Below are positions 9,848 through 18,270 of a DNA stretch of 64,000 bases, in pieces. The DNA lies in assembly GCA_033763895.1 (NCBI GenBank), contig JANRJQ010000004.1:895074-959073 (forward strand), read 5' to 3'. The position numbers and the translations under genes are program-made. The DNA is from Chloroherpetonaceae bacterium. GTDB taxonomy: Bacteria > Bacteroidota > Chlorobiia > Chlorobiales > Thermochlorobacteraceae. A model generated the notes under the pieces. It was not told where the DNA came from and did not search any database. It worked only from the letters and a program-made list of their open reading frames with translations. Positions within the stretch are counted from its first letter, which is position 1. Each line of letters opens with the position of its first letter.

Positions 9848-11728
9848 ATGAAAAATACGACTTGTTTCTCACGGCTTACTCTTACCGCAACGGCTGCACT
9901 CATTTTAATTGCCGCTTGTTCAACGCCCTCTCAAAAGGAAGAGCCAATGTCCTTTGCCGATAAAAAAATCAAACCGATTTATCAGCAAGAATTGGATTCT
10001 TTGGTTACTTCACTAAAACACTTGGATTCACTAATTTTTAACGCATCACTCAACTCCTCCCCAACGCAATCAAACATTCAAGACGGATTCGCTCGAGCGC
10101 GGAAGCATTATAAGAGAATGGAGTTTCTGACGGAGTATTATGCACCTGCCACCTCAGAAGAAATGAATGGCCCTGCCCTTGAAACCGTTGGAGAAGAATT
10201 TAAGATTGAACCACCAACAGGATTTCAAGTTTTGGAGGAAAAACTATTTCCCTCTTTCGATCTCAAGGATAAAGAAGAAGTGCGAGAGCATGTTGGGTTT
10301 TTGATTAAAGCATGCAAACGATTGGATAATCTCGTTCTGAAAAAGCCTTTAACCGACGACCGGGTGTTTGATGCAATGCGTCTTGAAATTGCACGCATCA
10401 TCACTTTAGGCATTACCGGATTTGATTCGCCGATTGCTCAACACTCATTAAGAGAAGCGGCATACTCACTTGAAGGAATTAAAGCTACTCTCAATGAGTA
10501 CGGAAACCCCGAGCATCACGCATCGGCACTGCGTGTTATGGATAAAGTTGCAGCGGCAATTTCAATGTTACACACCGAAATCGGATTCGACGATTTCAAT
10601 CGATTGGAATTTATCCTTTCTCATGCCAATCCTATTTCAGAAGAAATCCTATTGCTTCAAGAAAATTTGAAGATTCCTATTCTCACTGCTTACAGGCCTT
10701 TTGACCCAAAGGCGAAAACAATTTTTTCAGAGAACGCGCTTTCATCACTGCCCTTTGCGCCTGAATACACGGCATCGCTCAATCCGTTACAGGTTGAATT
10801 GGGCTACATGCTTTTTCACGATACTCGCCTTTCTCGTGAGAATGAACGAAGCTGCGGCTCATGCCACAACCCTGACAAAGCATTTACCGATGGGCTTGCA
10901 CGCGCGAAGCCGCTTCAAGGAAACACGACCCTTTTACGCAACACACCCACGGTGATTAACTCGGGGTTTCAATCAAGTTCATCGTACGATCAACGCACGC
11001 TTTATCTTGAAGACCGCGTAAAGTATGTGGTTCACAGCCAAGCGGAAATGAACAGTTCATTGGAGGAAGTCGCGCGCAAACTCAATCAAGTTCCTCAGTA
11101 TCAATTGCTTTTCCGCGCTGCATTTGATTCTTCTCAAACCATTACCCCTGAAATGATTTCGAAATCGATTGCGATGTATATGCGATCGCTGAATTCATTT
11201 CAATCTCGATTTGATCAGTATGTGCGAGGAAACCGATTGGCTATGGATTCTACCGAACAAAAAGGATTCAATCTTTTTGCCGGTAAAGCAAAGTGCGCGA
11301 CCTGTCACTTCATTCCTTTATTTAACGGAACCGTTCCGCCAACCTTTACAGAAACCGAAGCTGAGGTTATCGGCGTGCCGGAAAAAGCCCTTTGGGTGAA
11401 AGCTCATATCGATCCCGATGAAGGTAAAATGGCCACAAACGGCATTGACCTTAACCGTTATATGTTCAAAACCCCTACTCTTCGTAACATTGCACTAACA
11501 GCACCTTACATGCATAATGGGGTGTATAAAACATTGGATGAAGTAGTAAGGTTTTATAATGTTGGAGGAGGTTATGGCATAGGAATTGATTTGCCGAATC
11601 AAACCCTTCCAACAGATTCCTTGAAACTCTCCGCTTCGGAATCAAAGGCAATTGTTGCATTTATGAGAACTTTAACTGATACCACAGCAATGCGTTCAAG
11701 GCCTCATTCAATCCCAAGTATTCGGTAA
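9848..11728 (+). CDS. Di-haem cytochrome c peroxidase with imelysin-like N-terminal region
   Basis: A 626-residue lipoprotein (lipobox LILIAAC, Cys near residue 25) of the CcpA/MauG di-haem peroxidase family, which reduces H2O2 or oxidises proteins in the periplasm using c-type haems. The first haem site is CGSCH at residues 336-340 (in the context SCGSCHNPDKAFTDG), the second CATCH at 483-487. The usual peroxidase segments follow, including FKTPTLRNIALTAPYMHNG. Ordinary family members have about 320-350 residues; here about 260 extra residues precede the haem domain and are helical, with an imelysin-like look (KRLDNLVLKKPLTDDRVFDA). The gene starts just after the PhoX-like terminator and converges with the Rieske gene, 13 bases away. 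Protection against peroxide or a redox step outside the cytoplasm is the likely role. Confidence 0.87.
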   Translation: MKNTTCFSRLTLTATAALILIAACSTPSQKEEPMSFADKKIKPIYQQELDSLVTSLKHLDSLIFNASLNSSPTQSNIQDGFARARKHYKRMEFLTEYYAPATSEEMNGPALETVGEEFKIEPPTGFQVLEEKLFPSFDLKDKEEVREHVGFLIKACKRLDNLVLKKPLTDDRVFDAMRLEIARIITLGITGFDSPIAQHSLREAAYSLEGIKATLNEYGNPEHHASALRVMDKVAAAISMLHTEIGFDDFNRLEFILSHANPISEEILLLQENLKIPILTAYRPFDPKAKTIFSENALSSLPFAPEYTASLNPLQVELGYMLFHDTRLSRENERSCGSCHNPDKAFTDGLARAKPLQGNTTLLRNTPTVINSGFQSSSSYDQRTLYLEDRVKYVVHSQAEMNSSLEEVARKLNQVPQYQLLFRAAFDSSQTITPEMISKSIAMYMRSLNSFQSRFDQYVRGNRLAMDSTEQKGFNLFAGKAKCATCHFIPLFNGTVPPTFTETEAEVIGVPEKALWVKAHIDPDEGKMATNGIDLNRYMFKTPTLRNIALTAPYMHNGVYKTLDEVVRFYNVGGGYGIGIDLPNQTLPTDSLKLSASESKAIVAFMRTLTDTTAMRSRPHSIPSIR

Positions 11729-11741
11729 GTGGCGATTGCTT

Positions 11742-12482
11742 TCACATTGCATCCGTAAAATTGACGACCAAGGAACCATTGGCCAACAATTCAGTTTTGA
11801 ACCGTGTTAATTTGGTTTGCGCCGGTGAAGCAAGCACTTCACCGGTTGCACTGAATTTCGACCCGTGACATCGGCAAGTCCATTCTTGATTTTGAAACAC
11901 CATATTGCTACATCCGGCGTGCGTGCAAAAGCGAGACATTGCAATGAAACCCAATGCTGTTCGAGAGAGCGTTACATCCGAGCGTTCCAACTCGCCATTG
12001 ACACGGATTCCATCGTAATTAAAATAAATTGCCATTGATAGGGTTGGGAGTTCATTGGGTTCAACTTGAATTGAAAGCCGCGCCTCGTTTGATTCTCTTG
12101 ATAAATCGGATTCATTTCCATTTTCATCAATAACAGAAACTTTGTAAAACGCCGGCTCCCCTTTCTTTAGATTTGCATCTGTATATGAGCGTTGAGAAAA
12201 ATCTACTTCAGCCAAAAACACATAAGGCGATGAAGGAATCGCCGTGCGATAAATTCTAAACTTCCCTTTTCCTTCTGCATCCCGGTTTGGAAATGCAGTT
12301 TCAGAAATTCCCCAAGTAAGTAAAACACTATCCAAGCGACCGCTTGCTTTCACATTGATGGGAGAAAGTGGCTTTGAATTCGACACCACAGATTCTTGAC
12401 ATCCAGAAATCACGGGCAACGACCCAGCACCAATGAGTGACGCTACACCGGTAAGTGTTGAAAGAAATTTTCTTCGATTCAT
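11742..12482 (-). CDS. Rieske [2Fe-2S] lipoprotein with FN3-like domain
   Basis: A 246-residue exported iron-sulfur protein. It begins MNRRKFLSTL, a twin-arginine-like signal, and has a possible lipobox Cys at residue 28 (VISGC). Residues ~40-140 look like a fibronectin type III domain (VLLTWGISE, FRIYRTAIPSSPYVFLAEVD, AFYKVSVIDENGNESDLS). The Rieske domain follows, with CTHAGC near 185-190 and CRCHGS near 206-211, supplying two Cys and two His ligands plus the disulfide pair. It is not the bc1/b6f Rieske subunit, since the membrane anchor and the cytochrome b gene are missing. It converges with the di-haem peroxidase gene; an electron-transfer partnership is possible but not shown. Confidence 0.88.
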   Translation of the reverse strand: MNRRKFLSTLTGVASLIGAGSLPVISGCQESVVSNSKPLSPINVKASGRLDSVLLTWGISETAFPNRDAEGKGKFRIYRTAIPSSPYVFLAEVDFSQRSYTDANLKKGEPAFYKVSVIDENGNESDLSRESNEARLSIQVEPNELPTLSMAIYFNYDGIRVNGELERSDVTLSRTALGFIAMSRFCTHAGCSNMVFQNQEWTCRCHGSKFSATGEVLASPAQTKLTRFKTELLANGSLVVNFTDAM

Positions 12483-12544
12483 CTTTTTTTCATAAAGATA
12501 ATCGAGAGAAAATCCCTTGTTGATTAAGAAAGTGTTAGAAGTTT

Positions 12545-12870
12545 AATACCCCGCGACTTGGTTTTTTTGAAGGAGTCATATCGAGGCATTACTGAGCTCG
12601 TCAAGCGCGCTGCGAGAAATCTCCGATTTTCAGCACGCCACAAAGTGAGGTGGTTGAACCTGTCGAAACCACTGCAAAGAGGCTACTGTTTCACGCAAAG
12701 CCGCGAAGGCGCAATCATTCTTTTCGCTCTTTGTGTTAATTCTCTGTGACCTCTGTGTTTTGGAATTACAGGCACAAAGGACGCGGAGATAAAACCAAAC
12801 AATGTCATTTCAAGGATTATGGTTGCTTGGCAAACTCGCGGCGAGAAATCTCCGACTCTCTGCACTCAAA
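12545..12870. repeat. Composite intergenic repeat cluster A
   Basis: The gap 12483-12946 holds no gene. It contains at least three repeat modules that recur in other gaps of this window: a GTCATWTCGA...GCGAGAAATCTCCGA unit at 12575-12637 and again at 12803-12866; a GAGGTGGTTGAACCTGTCGA unit at 12647-12666; and a unit around 12725-12796 with TGTGTTTTGGAATTACA, also found near 25300. Short open frames here are by-products of the repeats. Confidence 0.75.
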
Positions 12871-12946
12871 AAATCTGCTGGTAACACAAAGGGCGCATGC
12901 CTTACACCTGCGCCCTGTAAATACTCTCAAATAATGAATTAAGAAT

Positions 12947-14110
12947 CTACTTGACCAGTATCATCTTTTTTTTTTCGATAAATCCAGTTGACGATTTCAG
13001 CCTGTAAAAGTAAACGCCACTTGAAATTCCAGTCGCTCTAAATACGACCGAGTGTGTTCCTGTTTCTTTTACGCCTTGATATAAAACCGCAACCCTTCTT
13101 CCTAACACATCAAATAATTCCAATTCAATATTGCTCCGATTGGGGACACGGTATTGAATCGTTGTGGCGGGGTTAAATGGATTCGGATAGTTTTGATTAA
13201 GCGCAAACTGAAGGCGCTGCGGCACATCAGGTTCTTTTGCGGATAAAACACTGGTGCTAATACCAGCGAAGTTTGCTTGCGGTTGATTTCCAATCCTAGT
13301 GAATGCTCCCCCTACAAACAAAGTGCTTCCTGAGATAAACAACGAACGGACTACTCCATTCGGATTCGGATTCCACGCCGATGTGGAGCCGTTACTTATA
13401 TCAATTGCAGCCAAATAGTTACGCGCTGTGCTCCCATTTACCAAAGTGAAAGAGCCGCCAGCATAAACCGTACTGTTCGAAACCGCCAAAGCATTGATTG
13501 TACCGTTCACATTTGGATTCCATTCAACTACCGATCCGGTAGATCGGTCAAACGCTGCTATTCCTTTTCGTGGGATATTTCCATTAACCGTATCGAATAC
13601 GCCACCTACAAAAACTGTATTTTCCGATATTGCTAAAGAATAGACATCACCGTTCACATTTGGATTCCAAGTTGTTGGTATTCCTGTTGTAATATCAAAT
13701 GCTGCTAATCGGTTGCGTGCAAGGTTGCCATAAACAACTGAAAATCGACCACCTGCATAAACAGTATTCCCAGAAACTGCAAGTGCATAAACAAAGTTAT
13801 TTGGATTTGGATTGCAACTAATTGGATTTCCATTTGAAAGATTGAATGCAGCTAAACGGTTACAAGAAATACTTCCAGAAACTCTGTTAAACAATCTTCC
13901 TGCATAAATAATATTGTCAGTAAATGAAATTGCATGAACAGCATCATTAACATCCGGATCCCAACTTGTAATAGTTCCGGTACTTGAATTGAATGCTGCC
14001 AAGTTATTTCGAGGAGTTCCTCCATTTACAGTAGTGAACATTCCTCCAGCAAATATAGTGCTATTTGATGCCGCCAAAGGTATACATCGCCATTTGCATT
14101 TGGGTTCCAA
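12947..14110 (-). CDS. C-terminal part of a frameshifted 49-residue-repeat T9SS protein
   Basis: This is the downstream half of the gene that begins at 15222. It continues the same ~49-residue repeats (pattern: STVYAGGxFTxVNG, RNxLAAF, WNPNVNG) and ends with NYPNPFNPATTIQYR and KKMILVK, the T9SS type A sorting domain. In the reading frame of the first half, translation passes into an unrelated tail (LWRHQIALYLLEECSLL) at about 14084. Moving by one base there restores LAASNSTIFAGGMF, a perfect start of the next repeat. So the two pieces are one ancestral gene with a one-base loss near 14076-14084. Either the gene is a pseudogene, or the assembly has an error. If it is truly broken, the product of the first half lacks its sorting domain. 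Confidence 0.75.
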   Translation of the reverse strand: MEPKCKWRCIPLAASNSTIFAGGMFTTVNGGTPRNNLAAFNSSTGTITSWDPDVNDAVHAISFTDNIIYAGRLFNRVSGSISCNRLAAFNLSNGNPISCNPNPNNFVYALAVSGNTVYAGGRFSVVYGNLARNRLAAFDITTGIPTTWNPNVNGDVYSLAISENTVFVGGVFDTVNGNIPRKGIAAFDRSTGSVVEWNPNVNGTINALAVSNSTVYAGGSFTLVNGSTARNYLAAIDISNGSTSAWNPNPNGVVRSLFISGSTLFVGGAFTRIGNQPQANFAGISTSVLSAKEPDVPQRLQFALNQNYPNPFNPATTIQYRVPNRSNIELELFDVLGRRVAVLYQGVKETGTHSVVFRATGISSGVYFYRLKSSTGFIEKKKMILVK

Positions 14111-15222
14111 GCTGTTACTATACCAGTCGTGAGGTCAAACGCGGCTAATCGGTTTCGGGTTGAGCTGCCATTGACAAAAGTGAAATCCCCGCCCGCATAG
14201 ACCGTGCCACCCGATACAGCAAGAGTATTTACTAATGTAAAAGAAAAGCCACCAACATTTGGATTCCACGCTCTTGTGGTGCCATTGGTGCTATTGAAAG
14301 CCGCCAAACGATTGCGCACTATGTTACCATTGACCGAAGTGAAAGATCCACCTGCATAAATCGTGCTACCTGAGACCGCCAAAGTCCTGACACTGCTATT
14401 CACATTTGGGTTCCACTCGGTGGCGTTACCAGTGGTGATGTCAAACGAGGCCAAGTTGTTCCGCGTCGTGCTGCCATTGACCATTGTGAAAGCACCGCCC
14501 GCATAAACCGTGCTACCTGAGACGGCCAGTACATTGACACCGCCATTCACATTCGGATTCCACGAGGTTGCGGTGCCAGTGGTGATGTCAAACGCTGCCA
14601 AGTAGTTTCGTCCAATACTACCATTGACCACGTTGAAATTACCTCCAACAAAGATTGTATTTCCCGAGACTACAAGCCCATTAACCCAACCGTTTGCATT
14701 AGGATTCCAAGATGACGCCGTGCCTGTTGTAAGGTTGAATGCTGCCAAATTATTTCGCATTACATTGCCATTAACCATACTAAAAGCACCACCTGCATAT
14801 ATCGTGTTTCCCGAAGTTAATAATGCATATAAAGGGCCATTCACATTCGGATTCCACATCGTGTCTACATTTTTATCGGATTTAATGCGGGCTAGTCCAT
14901 TGCGAGTTAGTCCGCCAACAGCATTAAAGTCACCGCCAATAATCCAACCTCCGTTGCCGTCAGAAACCACTGCATTAACAGAACCAGCGACTTTTGGAAA
15001 CGCTGCATCTCGGTTGCCTATGATTGTATCCAAAACCACTCCTTGTCCTGACGCAGCGCCGACTTCAGTAAAAGAACCTCCGATATAGGCTGTATTGCCT
15101 ACAACGACTGTCGCATTTACCTGTCCATTGGTTACCCAAAGGTTTTGGTTCACGGTTTGCGCTTGTGTTAAGCTTGCTCCGCATAGGATGCAGAGCATCA
15201 AAAGAGAGTATATTTTTTTCAT
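14026..15222 (-). CDS. N-terminal part of a frameshifted 49-residue-repeat T9SS protein
   Basis: A secreted repeat protein with a signal peptide (residues 1-22, MKKIYSLLML to TQAQ). It carries two degenerate and about five regular repeats of 49 residues (147 bp); typical blades read SGSTVYAGGAFTMVNGSTT then RNNLASF and WNPNVN. With the second half there are roughly twelve to thirteen repeats, likely forming one or two beta-propellers. The frame ends by a one-base shift near 14076-14084, after which only 14 aberrant residues follow. The repeats nearest the start are more alike than those after the break. No ligand motif is visible; adhesion or surface binding is the usual inference for such T9SS cargo. 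Confidence 0.8.
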   Translation of the reverse strand: MKKIYSLLMLCILCGASLTQAQTVNQNLWVTNGQVNATVVVGNTAYIGGSFTEVGAASGQGVVLDTIIGNRDAAFPKVAGSVNAVVSDGNGGWIIGGDFNAVGGLTRNGLARIKSDKNVDTMWNPNVNGPLYALLTSGNTIYAGGAFSMVNGNVMRNNLAAFNLTTGTASSWNPNANGWVNGLVVSGNTIFVGGNFNVVNGSIGRNYLAAFDITTGTATSWNPNVNGGVNVLAVSGSTVYAGGAFTMVNGSTTRNNLASFDITTGNATEWNPNVNSSVRTLAVSGSTIYAGGSFTSVNGNIVRNRLAAFNSTNGTTRAWNPNVGGFSFTLVNTLAVSGGTVYAGGDFTFVNGSSTRNRLAAFDLTTGIVTAWNPNANGDVYLWRHQIALYLLEECSLL

Positions 15223-15479
15223 GAAATATTTTTTTGGGAGCGGGAAAAATGTTCATTTTGCACCTGCCGCCCTGTTTTCATGTGCAAAGATTAATAAGGA
15301 AGTAATTGTTAAAAATAACCTAAAATTAGAGTTTTTTGTTGTTTTTCTGATTGAAATAAGAGGAGTGCGGGATTCAGGACGGTTTGAAAACCAATTACAC
15401 ACTTTAGTCTCTTTCCATTGCCTTTCAATCACCACTTAGAATAACAAAAAATCATCGACGGGATCAGTACGGCGCAGGC

Positions 15480-15960
15480 CGTGGCCACCTCAAATGATAG
15501 GCTCACAGATTCAGGACAAGACGGTATGACCAAAAAAAGTAATGTCATTTCGAACGGTGCATAGCGGAGTGAGAAATCTCTGGCGTGCGGAGAATCGGAG
15601 ATTTCTCGCGGCGCTCGAAATGACAAAGTGAAGGGCGTGCAGGATTCCGGACAAGCCGGAATGACTGCTTCAGATTTTAGGATGCGACACGTTGGTTTCG
15701 ACAGGCTCAACCACCTCGTTTTGGTGGATTAATCCTGTTAATCCTTGAATCCTGAAAATCCTGATTCAGACAGTGTTTTGTGCGTGCGGAGGGTCGGAGA
15801 TTTCTCGCGGCGAGCTTGACGAGCATTATAAAGTCTCGAAATGACAAAGTGAAGGGCGTGCAGGATTCCGGACAAGCGGGATGACTGCTTCAGATTTTAG
15901 GATGCGACACGTTGGTTTCGACAAGCCGTGGCCACCTCGTTTTGGTGCATACAGGATTCT
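15480..15960. repeat. Composite intergenic repeat cluster B, with a palindrome and a ~90-bp duplication
   Basis: The gap 15223-16007 contains no gene. Positions 15544-15624 are an inverted pair of the GTCATTTCGA...GAGAAATCTC unit (left arm 15544-15580, right arm 15598-15624). A ~90-bp stretch at 15614-15703 is repeated almost exactly at 15835-15923. A CAGGATTCCGGACAAGC unit occurs at 15640-15656 and 15861-15877, and a degenerate form near 15508. An AATCCTGTTAATCC-type unit lies at 15731-15771. The part 15223-15480 upstream of the T9SS repeat gene shows nothing recognisable. Confidence 0.75.
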
Positions 15961-16007
15961 GCTGCGTGCTTGACAAGTGCTTTTAACTGCCGGAATAACC
16001 ACCTTAA

Positions 16008-17738
16008 TTAATACCCCGCGGCTTGACCGTCTTTGCGCGATTCCGATGCGCCATAATAGACGCGATTTTTCTTGTCATATCGAATGCCTTGATAGCCGCC
16101 ATAACCGCTGAGGCTATAGCCAATGCGGTGACCAAGTTTGAGCAGTTCACGAATAGTTTCGTGCGGGAATCCGGTTTCGAGATACAATGTTCCGCCGTCG
16201 GTCATCACTTCGCCCGTAGGTTCGGAGGATCCTTCGTGCGCGATACGCGGGGCATCACCGGCTTCTTGAATGTTCATTCCAAAGTCGATATGATTCATCA
16301 CAATCTGCACATGCCCAAGCGGTTGAAATTCGCCGCCCATCACCCCAAAACTCATATAAGGCTCGCCGTCTTTGGTGATAAATGCGGGAATAATGGTTTG
16401 AAATGGCCTCTTGTGAGGGGCAAAGGTATTGGCTTCGCCTTCGGTGAGAGAAAACATTTCACCTCGGTCTTGCAGCATAAAGCCAAGCCCATCGGGAGCC
16501 ATTCCCGAGCCCATTCCACGGTAATTGCTTTGAATGAAAGAAATCATTGTGCCATCTTTATCGGCCACGGTTAAATAAATGGTTCCGCCTTGTTTAAGAA
16601 CGGGATTGCCGTGATCGACTTTTCGTAATGCGCGGTTCATTGAAATGAGTTTTCTGCGCTCTGCCGCGTAAGGTTTTGAAATCAATTCTTTGACGGGAAT
16701 TTGCGCGAAGGCGGGGTCGGCATAAAGCTTTGCGCGATCTTCAAATGCAACTTTTTTGGCTTCGGTAAACAGATGAATATGTTCTTTGCTTCCAAACCCG
16801 TAACCGGAGACATTATACTCTTCCAAAAGATTGAGCATTTGCAGTGCTGCAATACCTTGGCTATTCGGCGGAAGTTCCCAAATGTCGTAGCCGCGGTAGT
16901 TTGTACTAACGGGTTCAACCCACTCGGAAGTATGCTCGGCCAAGTCTTGATAACTGAGAAACCCGCCTTGTTTTTTCATAAACGCATCAATGACTTTTGC
17001 GATTTCGCCTTTGTAGAAGGCATCGCGCCCGCCTTGCGCTATTTTTTCAAGCGTTGATGCAAGATTCGGATTTCGGAAAATGTCTCCCTTTTTGGGTGTT
17101 GCCCCGCCGGGTGCCCACGTTTCTTTCACATTTGGAAACTGAGAAAGAGATGCCACATTTCGCTCCAAGTAATAGGCAATAAGCTCTGAAACGGGAAAGC
17201 CTTCTTTCGCATAGCGAATCGCCGGCGCAAGAATGGTTTTCATTGGCAGCTTGCCGAATTTTTTGTGCAGCTCAAACCAACCATCCACACAGCCCGGAAC
17301 GCTTACCGGAAGCGGCCCTGTCGCCGGAATATGCTTCAATCCCTTTTCCTTAAAGTATTGAAGCGAAAGAGAATACGGCGAGCGGCCACTTGCATTGAGG
17401 CCATAGAGCTTTTTGGTTTTGGCATCCCACACAATCGCGAAGAGATCGCCGCCGATGCCGCAGCCCGTGGGTTCCATTAGTCCTAAAGCCGCATTTGCAG
17501 CAATTGCGGCATCAATGGCCGAGCCGCCATCTTTTAAGACTTGAAGCCCGATTTGCGTGGCAAGCGGCTGACTGGTACAAACCATTCCGTTTTGCGCAAT
17601 CACCTCAGAGCGTGTTGCAAAGCTTTTCCCCGTTATGCGATCTTGAGCCACAAGCGACGACAGTTGGTGAATTGAAGTACACACACTCCAAAGCAGGAGC
17701 GTTTTGAAAAACTCATTAAGACCAAGTCTAATCTTCAT
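16008..17738 (-). CDS. ggt: Gamma-glutamyltransferase
   Basis: A 576-residue periplasmic or secreted enzyme that cleaves the gamma-glutamyl bond of glutathione and related compounds, transferring the glutamyl group to water or an amino acid. The protein is made as a proenzyme that cuts itself before a nucleophilic Thr; here the likely site is in GGTIYLTVADKDGTM. Other family marks are GMVCTSQPLAT, GGSAIDAAIAANAALGLMEP, GCGIGGDLF, RSPYSL, ELPPNSQGIAALQMLN and the C-terminal SYRGMGSGMAPD-type segment (here SNYRGMGSGMAPDGLGF). The ATG at 17738 gives a compact signal peptide; an upstream in-frame ATG at 17771 would add eleven residues and is the alternative. Repeat cluster B follows immediately downstream. 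Confidence 0.93.
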   Translation of the reverse strand: MKIRLGLNEFFKTLLLWSVCTSIHQLSSLVAQDRITGKSFATRSEVIAQNGMVCTSQPLATQIGLQVLKDGGSAIDAAIAANAALGLMEPTGCGIGGDLFAIVWDAKTKKLYGLNASGRSPYSLSLQYFKEKGLKHIPATGPLPVSVPGCVDGWFELHKKFGKLPMKTILAPAIRYAKEGFPVSELIAYYLERNVASLSQFPNVKETWAPGGATPKKGDIFRNPNLASTLEKIAQGGRDAFYKGEIAKVIDAFMKKQGGFLSYQDLAEHTSEWVEPVSTNYRGYDIWELPPNSQGIAALQMLNLLEEYNVSGYGFGSKEHIHLFTEAKKVAFEDRAKLYADPAFAQIPVKELISKPYAAERRKLISMNRALRKVDHGNPVLKQGGTIYLTVADKDGTMISFIQSNYRGMGSGMAPDGLGFMLQDRGEMFSLTEGEANTFAPHKRPFQTIIPAFITKDGEPYMSFGVMGGEFQPLGHVQIVMNHIDFGMNIQEAGDAPRIAHEGSSEPTGEVMTDGGTLYLETGFPHETIRELLKLGHRIGYSLSGYGGYQGIRYDKKNRVYYGASESRKDGQAAGY

Positions 17739-17830
17739 AATTAATTTTTGAAATGAAGCCTCTGAATTCATTGTTCGTATAAGTGTGGGAAGATAATAGA
17801 ATGTGACTCTTAAAATGAAGTGGAGGATGT

Positions 17831-17992
17831 ATGTCGATGGTGGTATGGGTTTTATTCGCGGTTCTTGGTTTTATAGCCGTGATTCTCTTTTTGACCGAAA
17901 ACTATTACAAAGGTGATAATCCCTTCGATCACGAACGGCACAACCGTCGGTTTCATTATGACCGGCGCGACTACAACAACCGGAATGACTAA
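17831..17992 (+). CDS. Small single-pass membrane protein (53 residues)
   Basis: A short gene, not previously boxed, reading MSMVVWVLFAVLGFIAVIL then FLTENYYKGDNPFDHER and a tail rich in Arg, Asp, Asn and Tyr (NRRFHYDRRDYNNRND). Residues ~3-22 form one transmembrane helix; the remaining ~30 residues are strongly charged. GGAGG at 17822-17826 precedes the ATG at 17831 by four bases (an in-frame ATG at 17837 has a more usual spacing). A UUCG-loop terminator follows 17 bases after the stop. A ribosome site, a clean membrane segment and a dedicated terminator together make a real gene likely. Its function is unknown. It lies between ggt (opposite strand) and the amidohydrolase genes. Confidence 0.65.
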   Translation: MSMVVWVLFAVLGFIAVILFLTENYYKGDNPFDHERHNRRFHYDRRDYNNRND

Positions 17993-18008
17993 TCATCTCT
18001 TGGTTGTC

Positions 18009-18034
18009 AAAGCGGCCTTCGGGTCGCTTTTTTT
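18009..18034 (+). terminator. Terminator with UUCG tetraloop after the small membrane gene
   Basis: A 9-bp stem (18009-18017 with 18022-18030, one G-U pair) closed by a C-TTCG-G loop, followed by T-run to 18034. Confidence 0.9.
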
Positions 18035-18270
18035 GTTTATCCAAATTCAATTTTCTTTTCTGGAACTCAATCATTCGTGCAATCATGAATAATTATTTGA
18101 ATCGTATTTGATAAAAAAATCAAATGATTCAACTTTAATTGAACTTGTTTATCTTATCTGTAACCTGTTTTTCATACAGGTGAATTACATTTCTTCTTCT
18201 TTCTTTTTACACATCATTACGGCACCTGCCGCAAGTTTTTTTTAATTCAGTACCATCATAGGAGCATCTT

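Noticed and set aside
14624..15088. 154-residue open frame on the plus strand
   Set aside because: It is antisense to the repeat protein gene and its composition comes from the complementary strand of the 147-bp repeats.
12947..15222. 147-bp regular repeats as a possible CRISPR or satellite array
   Set aside because: The repeats are coding, vary at the protein level, and have no spacers.
15429..15710. 93-residue open frame on the minus strand (residues such as SCPESCTPF)
   Set aside because: It lies wholly in the repeat cluster and its repeated peptides arise from the repeat DNA; no ribosome site or family match.
16023..16574. 183-residue open frame on the plus strand
   Set aside because: Antisense to the strongly supported gamma-glutamyltransferase gene.
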